A stretch of 23,076 bases of DNA from LSUCC0057 sp042091915 (lineage in GTDB: Bacteria; Pseudomonadota; Gammaproteobacteria; Pseudomonadales; Porticoccaceae): contig JBELGO010000020.1 of the NCBI GenBank assembly GCA_042091915.1, positions 1 to 23,076 of the forward strand, written 5' to 3'. Positions within the stretch are counted from its first letter, which is position 1. Each line of letters begins with the position of its first letter. The notes beneath the pieces are model-generated. The model was not told the DNA's origin and searched no databases. It saw only the letters and a program-made list of their open reading frames with translations. Positions 16,202 to 22,587 of the stretch are shown here, in pieces. The position numbers were made by a program, and so were the translations under genes.

Positions 16202-16549
16202 TCAGGGAGTTTGGGGCTGGAAGTCGCCGGTAATTTCAACCAATTTATCGTCTTGATCAAAATGCACCGTCATCTGCTCTTGGGTGCTGTTGCCACGGCT
16301 ATCTTTGCGGCTGAAGTAATAGTCCCAACGGCCTTGATCAAAGGTATCGGCGATCAGTGGCGTGCCCAATAAATAGCGGACTTGGGCCTTGCTCATGCCG
16401 GGCAGCAGTTGATCGACCTTCTCTTGGTCGATGATGTTGCCCTGCTGTATGGTGACGTCGTGAACGCCCAATCCGGGCACCCAGCTGCATCCCGTTAAAA
16501 GTAGCGTGAGTAAGATGGCGGTGGCGTTAGTCAATAATCTTGCTTGCAT
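16202..16549 (-). CDS. bamE: Outer membrane protein assembly factor BamE (SmpA/OmlA)
   Basis: BamE is a small lipoprotein of the BAM complex that inserts beta-barrel proteins into the outer membrane. The 115-residue precursor has a signal sequence ending in lipobox LTGC with the modified Cys at residue 21. The family core follows: GNIIDQEKVDQLLPGMSKAQ, VRYLLGTPLIADTF and WDYYFSRKD. The ATG at 16549 is chosen because it begins the signal peptide; the open frame extends 52 codons further into fur but that part is not coding. It is divergent from fur with a 67-bp intergenic region, the same arrangement as omlA-fur in Pseudomonas. Confidence 0.94.
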   Translation of the reverse strand: MQARLLTNATAILLTLLLTGCSWVPGLGVHDVTIQQGNIIDQEKVDQLLPGMSKAQVRYLLGTPLIADTFDQGRWDYYFSRKDSRGNSTQEQMTVHFDQDDKLVEITGDFQPQTP

Positions 16550-16616
16550 AGGGGTTTCCGTCGATAGATCGAGTGTGGATAATAACCAAAGCCAAAAGGG
16601 TAGAGAAGGAAAAACT

Positions 16617-17024
16617 ATGCCATCCGAAGATAAAGAGCTTAAAAAAGCGGGATTGCGTGTCACTCTGCCGCGGTTAAAGATTCTGCAAATTCTTGAGGCG
16701 CGCATTGAGGACCATTTGAGCGCAGAAGATATTTATCAAGTTTTGCGCGACGACGGTGAAGATGTCGGCATCGCCACGGTGTATCGCGTACTCACCCAGT
16801 TTGAGGCGGCGGGCATGATCATCCGCCACAACTTTGCCAACGGCGCCGCAGTTTACGAGTTAGACCGCGGCGGCCATCACGACCATATGGTCTGTACGGA
16901 GAGCGGTGCTGTGACCGAGTTCCACAGCGACGAGATAGAGCGTTTACAAGAGCAAATCGCCGCCGACCACGGCTATCAACTGGTCGGCCACAATTTGGTG
17001 CTCTACGTCAAACCGCTAAAGTAG
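16617..17024 (+). CDS. fur: Ferric uptake regulator Fur
   Basis: Fur is the Fe2+-responsive repressor of iron acquisition. The 135-residue protein has the winged helix with recognition stretch GIATVYRVLTQFEAAG (51-66) and the dimerisation domain with metal ligands His33, Glu81, HHDH (87-90), Glu108 and His125. The CxxC zinc motif is reduced to a single Cys (MVCTESG), as in Pseudomonas Fur, so this is a subgroup trait. The start at 16617 has AAGGA upstream. GATAAT at 16578-16583 may be its -10, with a weak -35 TTTCCG 17 bp before it. I do not see a convincing Fur box in the gap. It ends 1 bp from the convergent gpx gene. Confidence 0.96.
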   Translation: MPSEDKELKKAGLRVTLPRLKILQILEARIEDHLSAEDIYQVLRDDGEDVGIATVYRVLTQFEAAGMIIRHNFANGAAVYELDRGGHHDHMVCTESGAVTEFHSDEIERLQEQIAADHGYQLVGHNLVLYVKPLK

Positions 17025-17025
17025 T

Positions 17026-17508
17026 TCAGCCGTCCAGCGCTTGTTCAATAGCGCTGCCGAGTTTGGCTGGTTTGGTGAGTGGTGCGAAGCGGTCAATCAC
17101 TTGGCCGTCACGACCCACTAGATATTTGGTGAAGTTCCATTTTATCTTGCTGCCGAGCACACCAGAGCGCTGCGATTTGAGCCACTCGTAGAGTGGGTGA
17201 GCATCGCTGCCATTGACGTCCAGCTTGCCCATTACTGGAAAGCTCAGGCCGAAGTTAACTTGGCAAAATTCTTGGATTTCACTGTTGGCACCGGGCTCTT
17301 GACCGCCAAATTGGTTGCAGGGCAGGGCTAAAATAGTCAAGCCGCGCTCGCTGTACTGGTCGTGTAACTCCTGCAAACCTGCGTATTGCGGAGTAAAACC
17401 ACACTTACTGGCGGTGTTTACAATCAGCAATACCTGGCCGCGGTACTGTTCCAAGGGCTGTGAATTACCCGCTGCATCATTGATAGCGAATTGATAAATG
17501 TCGCTCAT
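17026..17508 (-). CDS. Glutathione peroxidase-like thiol peroxidase
   Basis: This 160-residue enzyme of the BtuE/Gpx family reduces hydrogen and organic peroxides with thioredoxin or glutathione. The peroxidatic Cys36 is in NTASKCGFTPQY (a Cys, not selenocysteine). LALPCNQFGGQEPG carries the catalytic Gln, and KWNFTKYLVGRDG the Trp-Asn pair, so the catalytic tetrad is complete. The ATG at 17508 is preceded by GGGAGA; an in-frame GTG 24 bp upstream lacks a ribosome binding site. It lies 39 bp after panB on the same strand, where panC would be expected in Pseudomonas, and converges with fur. Confidence 0.92.
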   Translation of the reverse strand: MSDIYQFAINDAAGNSQPLEQYRGQVLLIVNTASKCGFTPQYAGLQELHDQYSERGLTILALPCNQFGGQEPGANSEIQEFCQVNFGLSFPVMGKLDVNGSDAHPLYEWLKSQRSGVLGSKIKWNFTKYLVGRDGQVIDRFAPLTKPAKLGSAIEQALDG

Positions 17509-17547
17509 ACAATCTCTCCCGTTAAGTGGCACTCAATAAAGTTGATG

Positions 17548-18339
17548 TTAGGCGAAACAGTGTTCTTGCGCCGGAAATTCCCCGCTGCGCACAGCATTGC
17601 CGTAAGCGCTCAAAGCCTCGGCGATAGACGGCTGTGTGGCCAAAAAATTGTGTGAGAAGCTGGGTAGTCGCGCCGATATGCCGAGCATATCGTGCAACAC
17701 CAGTACTTGGCCATCTGTATCTGGACCGGCGCCGATACCGATCAGCGGTATTTCAAGTGCTGCGCGCAGATCGCGGCCCAGCGCACTAGGGATGCATTCG
17801 ACCAGCATCAAGTCAGCTCCTGCTTGCTGGAGTTCAACCGCGTCAGCGATCATAGCCGCCGCCGCCCCTTCATCGCGCCCCTGAACTTTATAACCACCCA
17901 TTTTGTGCACTGACTGGGGAGTTAGACCAATATGTCCGCAAACCGGTATGCCGCGTTCAGTAAGCGCTGCGACAGTCTCCGCCAGCCAGCGGCCACCTTC
18001 GAGCTTAACCATATGTGCGCCGGCCTGCATGAGTGCACTGGCATTGTACAGAGCCTGCTCAACAGTGGCATAAGACATAAAAGGCATATCGCTAATGAGC
18101 AGTGATTTACCGTTGCCGCGTTTAACCGCAGCGGTGTGGTAGACCATATCCTCAACAGTGACAGGGAGAGTCGAGTCGCGCCCTTGGATCACATTGCCGA
18201 GTGAATCCCCCACCAGCACCACTTCTATTTGTGCTTGCTCTAGCAGCCGTGAAAAGGTGAAGTCGTATGCGGTGAGCACGGCAAATTTCTCATTGCGAGC
18301 GCGTATTTCGTTGAGAACAGGTACGGTTATTTTTTGCAT
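17548..18339 (-). CDS. panB: 3-methyl-2-oxobutanoate hydroxymethyltransferase
   Basis: PanB makes ketopantoate from 2-oxoisovalerate and methylene-tetrahydrofolate, the first step to pantothenate and coenzyme A. The 263-residue protein has all key residues: Mg2+ ligands Asp45 (VLVGDSLGNV), Asp84 (ISDMPFMSY) and Glu114 (VKLEGG), and catalytic Glu181 (LVECIP). GGYKVQGRD and IGIGAGPDTDGQVLV are also typical. GAGG before the ATG is an adequate ribosome binding site. It follows the kinase gene by 60 bp. The pathway partner panC is not next to it, unlike the panB-panC pair of Pseudomonas. It depends on folate, and folK is two genes upstream. Confidence 0.96.
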   Translation of the reverse strand: MQKITVPVLNEIRARNEKFAVLTAYDFTFSRLLEQAQIEVVLVGDSLGNVIQGRDSTLPVTVEDMVYHTAAVKRGNGKSLLISDMPFMSYATVEQALYNASALMQAGAHMVKLEGGRWLAETVAALTERGIPVCGHIGLTPQSVHKMGGYKVQGRDEGAAAAMIADAVELQQAGADLMLVECIPSALGRDLRAALEIPLIGIGAGPDTDGQVLVLHDMLGISARLPSFSHNFLATQPSIAEALSAYGNAVRSGEFPAQEHCFA

Positions 18340-18367
18340 TTTTAAGCCTCAGGCGGGTCTGGGCGCC

Positions 18368-18396
18368 ACATTAAGCAGATTTATTGCGGCTGACAA
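18368..18396 (-). promoter_or_regulatory. Possible panB promoter
   Basis: On the minus strand TTGTCA (18391-18396) matches the -35 consensus at five of six positions. It is separated by 17 bp from TAATGT (18368-18373), a weak -10. It lies in the 60-bp gap between the kinase gene and panB and could give panB its own transcript. Confidence 0.3.
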
Positions 18397-18399
18397 GCG

Positions 18400-19098
18400 T
18401 TACAGCGGTGTAGGGTTGTAGTAGTGGCGACCACTGGTGTGTTTTAGCAGATAGTCGAGAAGATTGTCGTAATCGGCATCTCCGTCGGCCAAGTTTATCT
18501 GCTCGGCATTGACGATGAGAAGAGGGGTGGCGTCGTAGTAGTAAAAAAACTGTGTGTAAGCGTCGTTGAGAGCGGCCAGGTAACTGCGCTCTATGGGGCG
18601 CTCCAGAGCTAAACCGCGGCGATGGACGCGTTCCATTAATGTATCTGTCGACGCTTGCAGATAGACCACTAAATCGGGTTTGGGTAGGTCGTCAATTACC
18701 TTGTCGTAGACAGTTTGGTAGAGGTGGAGTTCATCACTGGCGAGCGTCAGCTGGGCGAAAAGTGGATCTTTATCGATTAAAAAATCAGCGATTCGCACCT
18801 GCTGAAAAATATCCCCCTGACGCAGAGCTTGGAGCTTTTTGACCCGATCAAACAAGAAATGGAGCTGAGTGGGTAGTGCGTGTTGTTGAGGGTTTTGGTA
18901 GAAGCGCTCTAAGAACGGGTTGTGCTCAGCTTCTTCGAGCAGAGTCTGATAGTTAAAGCTGGCAGCCAAGCGATGGGCCAGGGTGGTCTTGCCAACGCCA
19001 ATAGGGCCCTCGACGGCGATAAACGCGGGGGGTTTGATGGTTTGCACAACCGTGGTGTCAGCGGCAGGTGCGATTACAGCTGTGTTAGAGGCGGTCAT
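18400..19098 (-). CDS. Deoxynucleoside kinase (dAdo/dGuo kinase family)
   Basis: This is a 232-residue P-loop kinase of the dNK family, which phosphorylates deoxynucleosides for salvage. The Walker A loop is GPIGVGKTT (31-39). LLEEAEHNPFLERFYQNP (about 53-70) corresponds to the substrate-contacting stretch. FLFDRVKKL, DFLIDKDPLFAQL and LQASTDTLMERVHRRG with RPIERSYL supply the lid and phosphate-binding positions. The first 25 residues are low-complexity and may be an extension or a sign of a later start; no clear ribosome binding site helps decide. It lies between folK and panB, an arrangement found in several gammaproteobacteria but absent from Pseudomonas itself. Base specificity cannot be read from the sequence. 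Confidence 0.88.
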   Translation of the reverse strand: MTASNTAVIAPAADTTVVQTIKPPAFIAVEGPIGVGKTTLAHRLAASFNYQTLLEEAEHNPFLERFYQNPQQHALPTQLHFLFDRVKKLQALRQGDIFQQVRIADFLIDKDPLFAQLTLASDELHLYQTVYDKVIDDLPKPDLVVYLQASTDTLMERVHRRGLALERPIERSYLAALNDAYTQFFYYYDATPLLIVNAEQINLADGDADYDNLLDYLLKHTSGRHYYNPTPL

Positions 19099-19154
19099 AG
19101 AATAGGGGATTCGCTGTCACTAAATGCACTTTTGTTATCAGTTAGGGTAACTCG

Positions 19155-19619
19155 CTAAAGAAGCTTTGCCAACCGTTGTGCCACACTGCTGCCATCGGGG
19201 AAGTGTAGCTGCGGAGCGAGTTCGGCGAGTGGCTCAAGGACAAACTGGCGCTCGTATATGCGCGGATGGGGAACAGTAAGCCGCTCACAGTTGAGTGTCT
19301 CTTTGCCGTACAGCAGCAGATCCAGGTCAAGCGTGCGAGCTCCCCAGCGCAACTCGCGCACCCGGCCCTGCTGGTTCTCGATGCTCTGCAATAAATCGAG
19401 CAGTTGAATAGCCGCCAATGGGGTTGCAAAGCGCGCCACGGCGTTCTGGTAATCGGGTTGTTGGCCGGGCCCAATAGCCGCGGTGGTGTAATAACTGGAG
19501 ACCGTTAAATCGGTGATTTCTGAATTCGCTCGCAAAGCTTGTAGGGCGCTGTCGAGCTGCTGGCGAGGTTGCTCGAGGTTGCTGCCCAAGCCGATAAAAC
19601 AGAGCGTAGAGGAACTCAT
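19155..19619 (-). CDS. folK: 2-amino-4-hydroxy-6-hydroxymethyldihydropteridine pyrophosphokinase
   Basis: HPPK transfers pyrophosphate from ATP to the pterin precursor of folate. The 154-residue protein starts with CFIGLGSNLEQPRQQL. It has the signature RWGARTLDLDLLLYG with its metal-binding Asp pair, and ends PHPRIYERQFVLEPLAELAP. Length and motifs are complete. The ATG at 19619 is nine bases after the pcnB stop, so the two are co-transcribed as in Pseudomonas and E. coli (pcnB-folK). Confidence 0.96.
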   Translation of the reverse strand: MSSSTLCFIGLGSNLEQPRQQLDSALQALRANSEITDLTVSSYYTTAAIGPGQQPDYQNAVARFATPLAAIQLLDLLQSIENQQGRVRELRWGARTLDLDLLLYGKETLNCERLTVPHPRIYERQFVLEPLAELAPQLHFPDGSSVAQRLAKLL

Positions 19620-19628
19620 AAGCCCAGT

Positions 19629-20951
19629 TTATGCATCGGGCTTGGTGCGTGGCGGACGCCGCCGGCGGCGTTTTTTACGCGGCCCGTTGGCGCCGAGTAG
19701 ATTAACCATCTGACGGCGTTGCTCGGCATCGCTCTCCTGGTAACGAGTCCACCACTCTCCGAGACCGTCGAGCTGTTCGCCGCTCTCTTCGCGCAGCAGT
19801 AAGAAATCGTAGGCGGCGCGAAACCGCTGGCGTTCGACGAGACGCTCAGCTCGGCTGCCAAAACGCTGCGGCAGACGCCACTGCATCTCCCAGATTTCGC
19901 GCATCGGCTGACTGAACCGACGCGGGATAGAGGTGCGCGACAGCTGTTTTGACATGACTTTGTTGGCCGCCTCTTCGACAGCCATAGAGGTGCTCTGGCC
20001 GCTGGCTTCAAGTTGGGCAGCGGTGTGCGCGATCTGTGGCCAGAGCAGCGCAGCCCAGATAAATGCGGGAGTGATGCTTTTGCCTTGAGCGAGGCGTTGG
20101 TCGGTATTGCGAAAGGCCAGTTCGAAGAGCTTATGGCCTGTGGGGTCTTGTTCGGTGCTAATAACGCCCGGGACTAACTCGTCGAGCAGCCGATAATGGC
20201 GCAACTCTTGGTAAGTGGCTAAACCGTCGCCACTTAAAAATAGTTTGAGCGATTCATCAAACAGCCTTGAGGAGGAGATGTGACCGAGCATTGGCGCGAG
20301 TTTGGCGATCGGCGCTGCAGTCTTTTTCTCTATGCTGAAGTCGAGTTTGGCGGCAAACCGAACGGCTCTGAGCATACGCACAGGATCTTCACGGTAGCGG
20401 GTTGCTGCATCGCCAATAATGCGCAGAGTACGTCTTTTTATATCCTCTAGGCCATCGGCAAAATCGTAAAGTGTATCGCTTGAGGGGTCGTAGTAGAGGG
20501 CATTAACGGTGAAGTCGCGACGCAGGGCGTCCTCCTCCATGGTGCCAAAGACATTGTCGCGGGTCAGCATGCCGCTGTCGGACTGTTTCATATGGCGACT
20601 GTTACCACTCTCTTGCGTATCGGCAGGTGCGCGGAAGGTAGTGATTTCAATAATCTCTCGAACAAATTGGGCGTGAACAATTTGAAAGCGACGGCCAATT
20701 ACTCGAGCGCGACGAAATAACGGTTTGACCTCCCAAGGGGCCGCGTTGGTAGCGACGTCGAAGTCTTTTGGTTTGTGACCGAGCAGTATATCGCGGATAC
20801 AGCCGCCCACTACATACGCTTCAAATCCAGCTTTTTGCAGGGTGGAAACAACTTCGCGAGCATTGCGATCAATCATTTCAGGGGCTATCGCTGCTGCGCT
20901 GTCTGCACCTGATTTATTCGAGTTGAGAAAATTAGTAATGAATTGAAACAT
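19629..20951 (-). CDS. pcnB: Poly(A) polymerase I
   Basis: PcnB adds poly(A) tails to RNA 3' ends and so promotes their decay. From the ATG at 20951 it has 440 residues. The nucleotidyltransferase core shows YVVGGCIRDILLG (47-59) and KDFDVATNA with Asp63 and Asp65, then VIGRRFQIVH and the RNA-binding helical domain. It ends in the basic tail RKKRRRRRPPR, typical of PcnB. An open frame reaches an ATG at 21104, but that codon lies inside a terminator hairpin and the added 51 residues do not look like the family. The chosen start gives MFQFITNF, close to the E. coli start. It is the first gene of pcnB-folK. Confidence 0.95.
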   Translation of the reverse strand: MFQFITNFLNSNKSGADSAAAIAPEMIDRNAREVVSTLQKAGFEAYVVGGCIRDILLGHKPKDFDVATNAAPWEVKPLFRRARVIGRRFQIVHAQFVREIIEITTFRAPADTQESGNSRHMKQSDSGMLTRDNVFGTMEEDALRRDFTVNALYYDPSSDTLYDFADGLEDIKRRTLRIIGDAATRYREDPVRMLRAVRFAAKLDFSIEKKTAAPIAKLAPMLGHISSSRLFDESLKLFLSGDGLATYQELRHYRLLDELVPGVISTEQDPTGHKLFELAFRNTDQRLAQGKSITPAFIWAALLWPQIAHTAAQLEASGQSTSMAVEEAANKVMSKQLSRTSIPRRFSQPMREIWEMQWRLPQRFGSRAERLVERQRFRAAYDFLLLREESGEQLDGLGEWWTRYQESDAEQRRQMVNLLGANGPRKKRRRRRPPRTKPDA

Positions 20952-21031
20952 CGGTTCTGCCAGTAGAGCATTTTTTTGAAAGCGGCGTGGACTACCTTTA
21001 AACAGGTTTGCACGCTGCAGAGTTGATCGGC

Positions 21032-21040
21032 AGTGTAGCA
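21032..21040 (-). promoter_or_regulatory. Extended -10 promoter candidate for pcnB
   Basis: The minus strand reads TGCTACACT, an extended -10 element, downstream of the terminator at 21081. Transcription would start near 21025 and give a leader of about 75 nt. No clear -35 is present. It fits the idea that pcnB-folK is a transcription unit separate from the regulator genes. Confidence 0.35.
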
Positions 21041-21080
21041 GAGCGCGGGGTGGGGTGGGAGCTTTGTGCCGTCGGGCATT

Positions 21081-21111
21081 AAAAAAGGGGGAGCGGTTAA
21101 GCATCCCCCTT
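21081..21111 (-). terminator. Intrinsic terminator between the regulator gene and pcnB
   Basis: On the minus strand, AAGGGGGA (21104-21111) and TCCCCCTT (21085-21092) form an 8-bp stem with an 11-nt loop, directly followed by a run of T (complement of 21081-21086). This is a strong rho-independent terminator. It ends transcription coming from the response-regulator gene or from the RNA candidate upstream of it, and isolates pcnB. Confidence 0.85.
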
Positions 21112-21232
21112 CTAGTGACCCTTTAACATTGTAGTTAAGTGGCCGATCCGTCCAATCGTTATTGGTTTGTTATTATTTATTGTTATTGACTATTTTTATT
21201 GTTTGTTCAACTTGTGAAGCCTTCCCGCTTCG
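21081..21232 (-). ncRNA. Candidate CrcZ-like Hfq-sequestering small RNA
   Basis: This is the minus strand between the response-regulator gene and pcnB. The proposed RNA of about 150 nt has three parts. First is a 5' hairpin GAAGC-GGGAAG-GCTTC (21216-21231). Next is an A-rich tract at 21166-21207, which contains at least five matches to AAnAAnAA, for example AACAATAA, AATAACAA and AATAATAA. Last come a hairpin CCAAT-AACG-ATTGG (21152-21165) and the terminator at 21081-21111. AAnAAnAA is the motif by which Pseudomonas CrcZ binds the distal face of Hfq, and CrcZ is encoded at this same place, between cbrB and pcnB. No open frame of note is present. It could instead be an A-rich 3' untranslated region of the regulator mRNA. 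Confidence 0.5.
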
Positions 21233-21238
21233 AGAATT

Positions 21239-21266
21239 AATTTACGCCGTTGCGGTTCAGATGCAA
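21239..21266 (-). promoter_or_regulatory. Candidate promoter for the small RNA
   Basis: On the minus strand TTGCAT (21261-21266) and TAAATT (21239-21244) are 16 bp apart, a moderate sigma-70 type match that would start RNA near 21232, just at the 5' hairpin. A sigma-54-like GG/GC pair also overlaps TTGCAT but is one base too close. The stretch 21267-21360 up to the regulator stop shows no other feature I can support. Confidence 0.3.
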
Positions 21267-21360
21267 GGGGCGGCCGAAAATTTGCAGTAATGAGGTGAAA
21301 TCTACCCAAAAACTGTTACTTTTTTACCCAGTACACGCTGCGCAAACGGCTCGCTTGAAT

Positions 21361-22587
21361 TTAGTTGTCGAGCGAATCGGTGGAGGGTCGCTTGAGGTTA
21401 AATTTCTGGCGGCGCTCCCAGAGACTTTTGCGGCTTATCCCCAGCGCTTTGGCCAGCTCGGTCTCGCTCATTGTGGCTTGATTAACCGTCACAAATTGGC
21501 AGAAATACTCCTCAAGAGAGAGGGTCAGTGGCACAGATTGCGGAGCCAATGGAGCCGTTTGGTGCTCGGCCGCTAAGGCTTGCAGATGTTCCGGCAGATC
21601 GCCAAAAGAGAGTTGATCGAGCTCGGGAGTTGCGGCCAGTAATTGTTCGAGAAGGTTGCGCAGCTCGCGGATATTGCCCGGCCAGTGATAGTGTCCCAGA
21701 GCTGTGGCTGCCTCTGAACTGATTTTCAGCTCTTCGCGACCACTCAGTGCGCGGAGCAAAAATAGCGCGATATCACCAATATCCTCGGCTCTTTCACGCA
21801 GAGGCGGTATTGTTAAGCGGCGAGCGCCGAGTCGAAACAACAGCGGTTGGCTGAGTTGATCGAGTTGGTCAATGGGTCTGTCGCTGAGGGCGATAAGACG
21901 TATTTCGTTGTCATCTAAAGAGCTGAGCAGTTGCTCCTGAAGCTCCGGCTTGAGCTGGCCAATATGATCGAGGACAAGGCTGCTGGTGGCGTCGCAGTGT
22001 TCGAGCAGCGTCAGCAATTGCTCGCTGCGATCGGCAGCACAGTTAAAGCGCAGCAATTGTTTTGCACCGGATAGCTTGTGCACCAATCGCGCAGCGAGAG
22101 ACTTGCCAGTGCCCGACTCGCCGGTTACCAAAATGGGCTTAGTGGCGTGAGCCAGTGCGGCGATCTCGCTGCGCAGCGATTCAGCCCGGCTGCTGCTGCC
22201 GATAAGTTTTAGTTGGGTGATTTTGGGTTCCAGCGCGCGTCGATGGTTGAGTGCACGGGTGACGGCAGCGAGCATATCGGCGTGTTCAAAGGGTTTGCTG
22301 ATGTAGTCAATTGCCCCTTGGCGCATCAGTTCTAACGCCGATTTCAAACTCGCATAACTGGTCATGATTAGTACAGGTAGCGGCGGCTGGTGCTGTAGTA
22401 GCTCACTGCCTGGCTCGCCAGGTAATCGCAAGTCGCTAATGATGAGGTCGTAATCTGTGAGGCTGCTCAATTCATTTGCCGCTTTTAAACTGGCGGCACT
22501 GCTGACCGTATAGCCGTGGCGCTGTAACAGCTTGCAGAGCGAGTCGCGGGTGATCTGTTCGTCTTCAATGACCAGTAGTTTGCTCAT
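21361..22587 (-). CDS. NtrC-family response regulator lacking GAFTGA
   Basis: This 408-residue regulator has three domains. The receiver (1-115) has phospho-acceptor Asp52, acidic Glu8/Asp9, Thr76 and Lys98. An AAA+ domain (about 125-325) has an intact Walker A GESGTGKS (156-163). A Fis-type helix-turn-helix ends the protein (ELAKALGISRKSLWERRQKF). The AAA+ domain is abnormal. Only about 20 residues separate NCAA (182-185) from Walker B, so the GAFTGA loop that contacts sigma-54 is missing; Walker B reads LVLDHIG, with His for the catalytic Glu; the first arginine finger is Ser246, though Arg252 remains. It sits where cbrB lies in Pseudomonas, before pcnB. The start is directly after the kinase stop (TAAATG) with AAAGGAG upstream. 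Confidence 0.88.
   Translation of the reverse strand: MSKLLVIEDEQITRDSLCKLLQRHGYTVSSAASLKAANELSSLTDYDLIISDLRLPGEPGSELLQHQPPLPVLIMTSYASLKSALELMRQGAIDYISKPFEHADMLAAVTRALNHRRALEPKITQLKLIGSSSRAESLRSEIAALAHATKPILVTGESGTGKSLAARLVHKLSGAKQLLRFNCAADRSEQLLTLLEHCDATSSLVLDHIGQLKPELQEQLLSSLDDNEIRLIALSDRPIDQLDQLSQPLLFRLGARRLTIPPLRERAEDIGDIALFLLRALSGREELKISSEAATALGHYHWPGNIRELRNLLEQLLAATPELDQLSFGDLPEHLQALAAEHQTAPLAPQSVPLTLSLEEYFCQFVTVNQATMSETELAKALGISRKSLWERRQKFNLKRPSTDSLDN

Noticed and set aside
16571..16590. GATAAT in the bamE-fur gap as a Fur box
   Set aside because: Only one hexamer is recognisable and no inverted or tandem repeat supports it; it fits better as a -10 box.
16506..16616. Longer fur reading frame starting at 16506
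   Set aside because: The extension crosses the bamE signal peptide region and lacks family similarity; AAGGA precedes the ATG at 16617.
16550..16705. Longer bamE reading frame starting inside fur
   Set aside because: It runs antisense through the fur start and would bury the lipoprotein signal peptide; the ATG at 16549 is the natural start.
16887..16901. Loss of the second Cys of the Fur zinc motif
   Set aside because: Pseudomonas Fur shows the same change and is functional, so it is a lineage trait.
20952..21104. N-terminal extension of pcnB starting at ATG 21104
   Set aside because: The ATG lies in the terminator hairpin, the extra 51 residues resemble no PcnB, and the internal start gives the family-like MFQFITNF.
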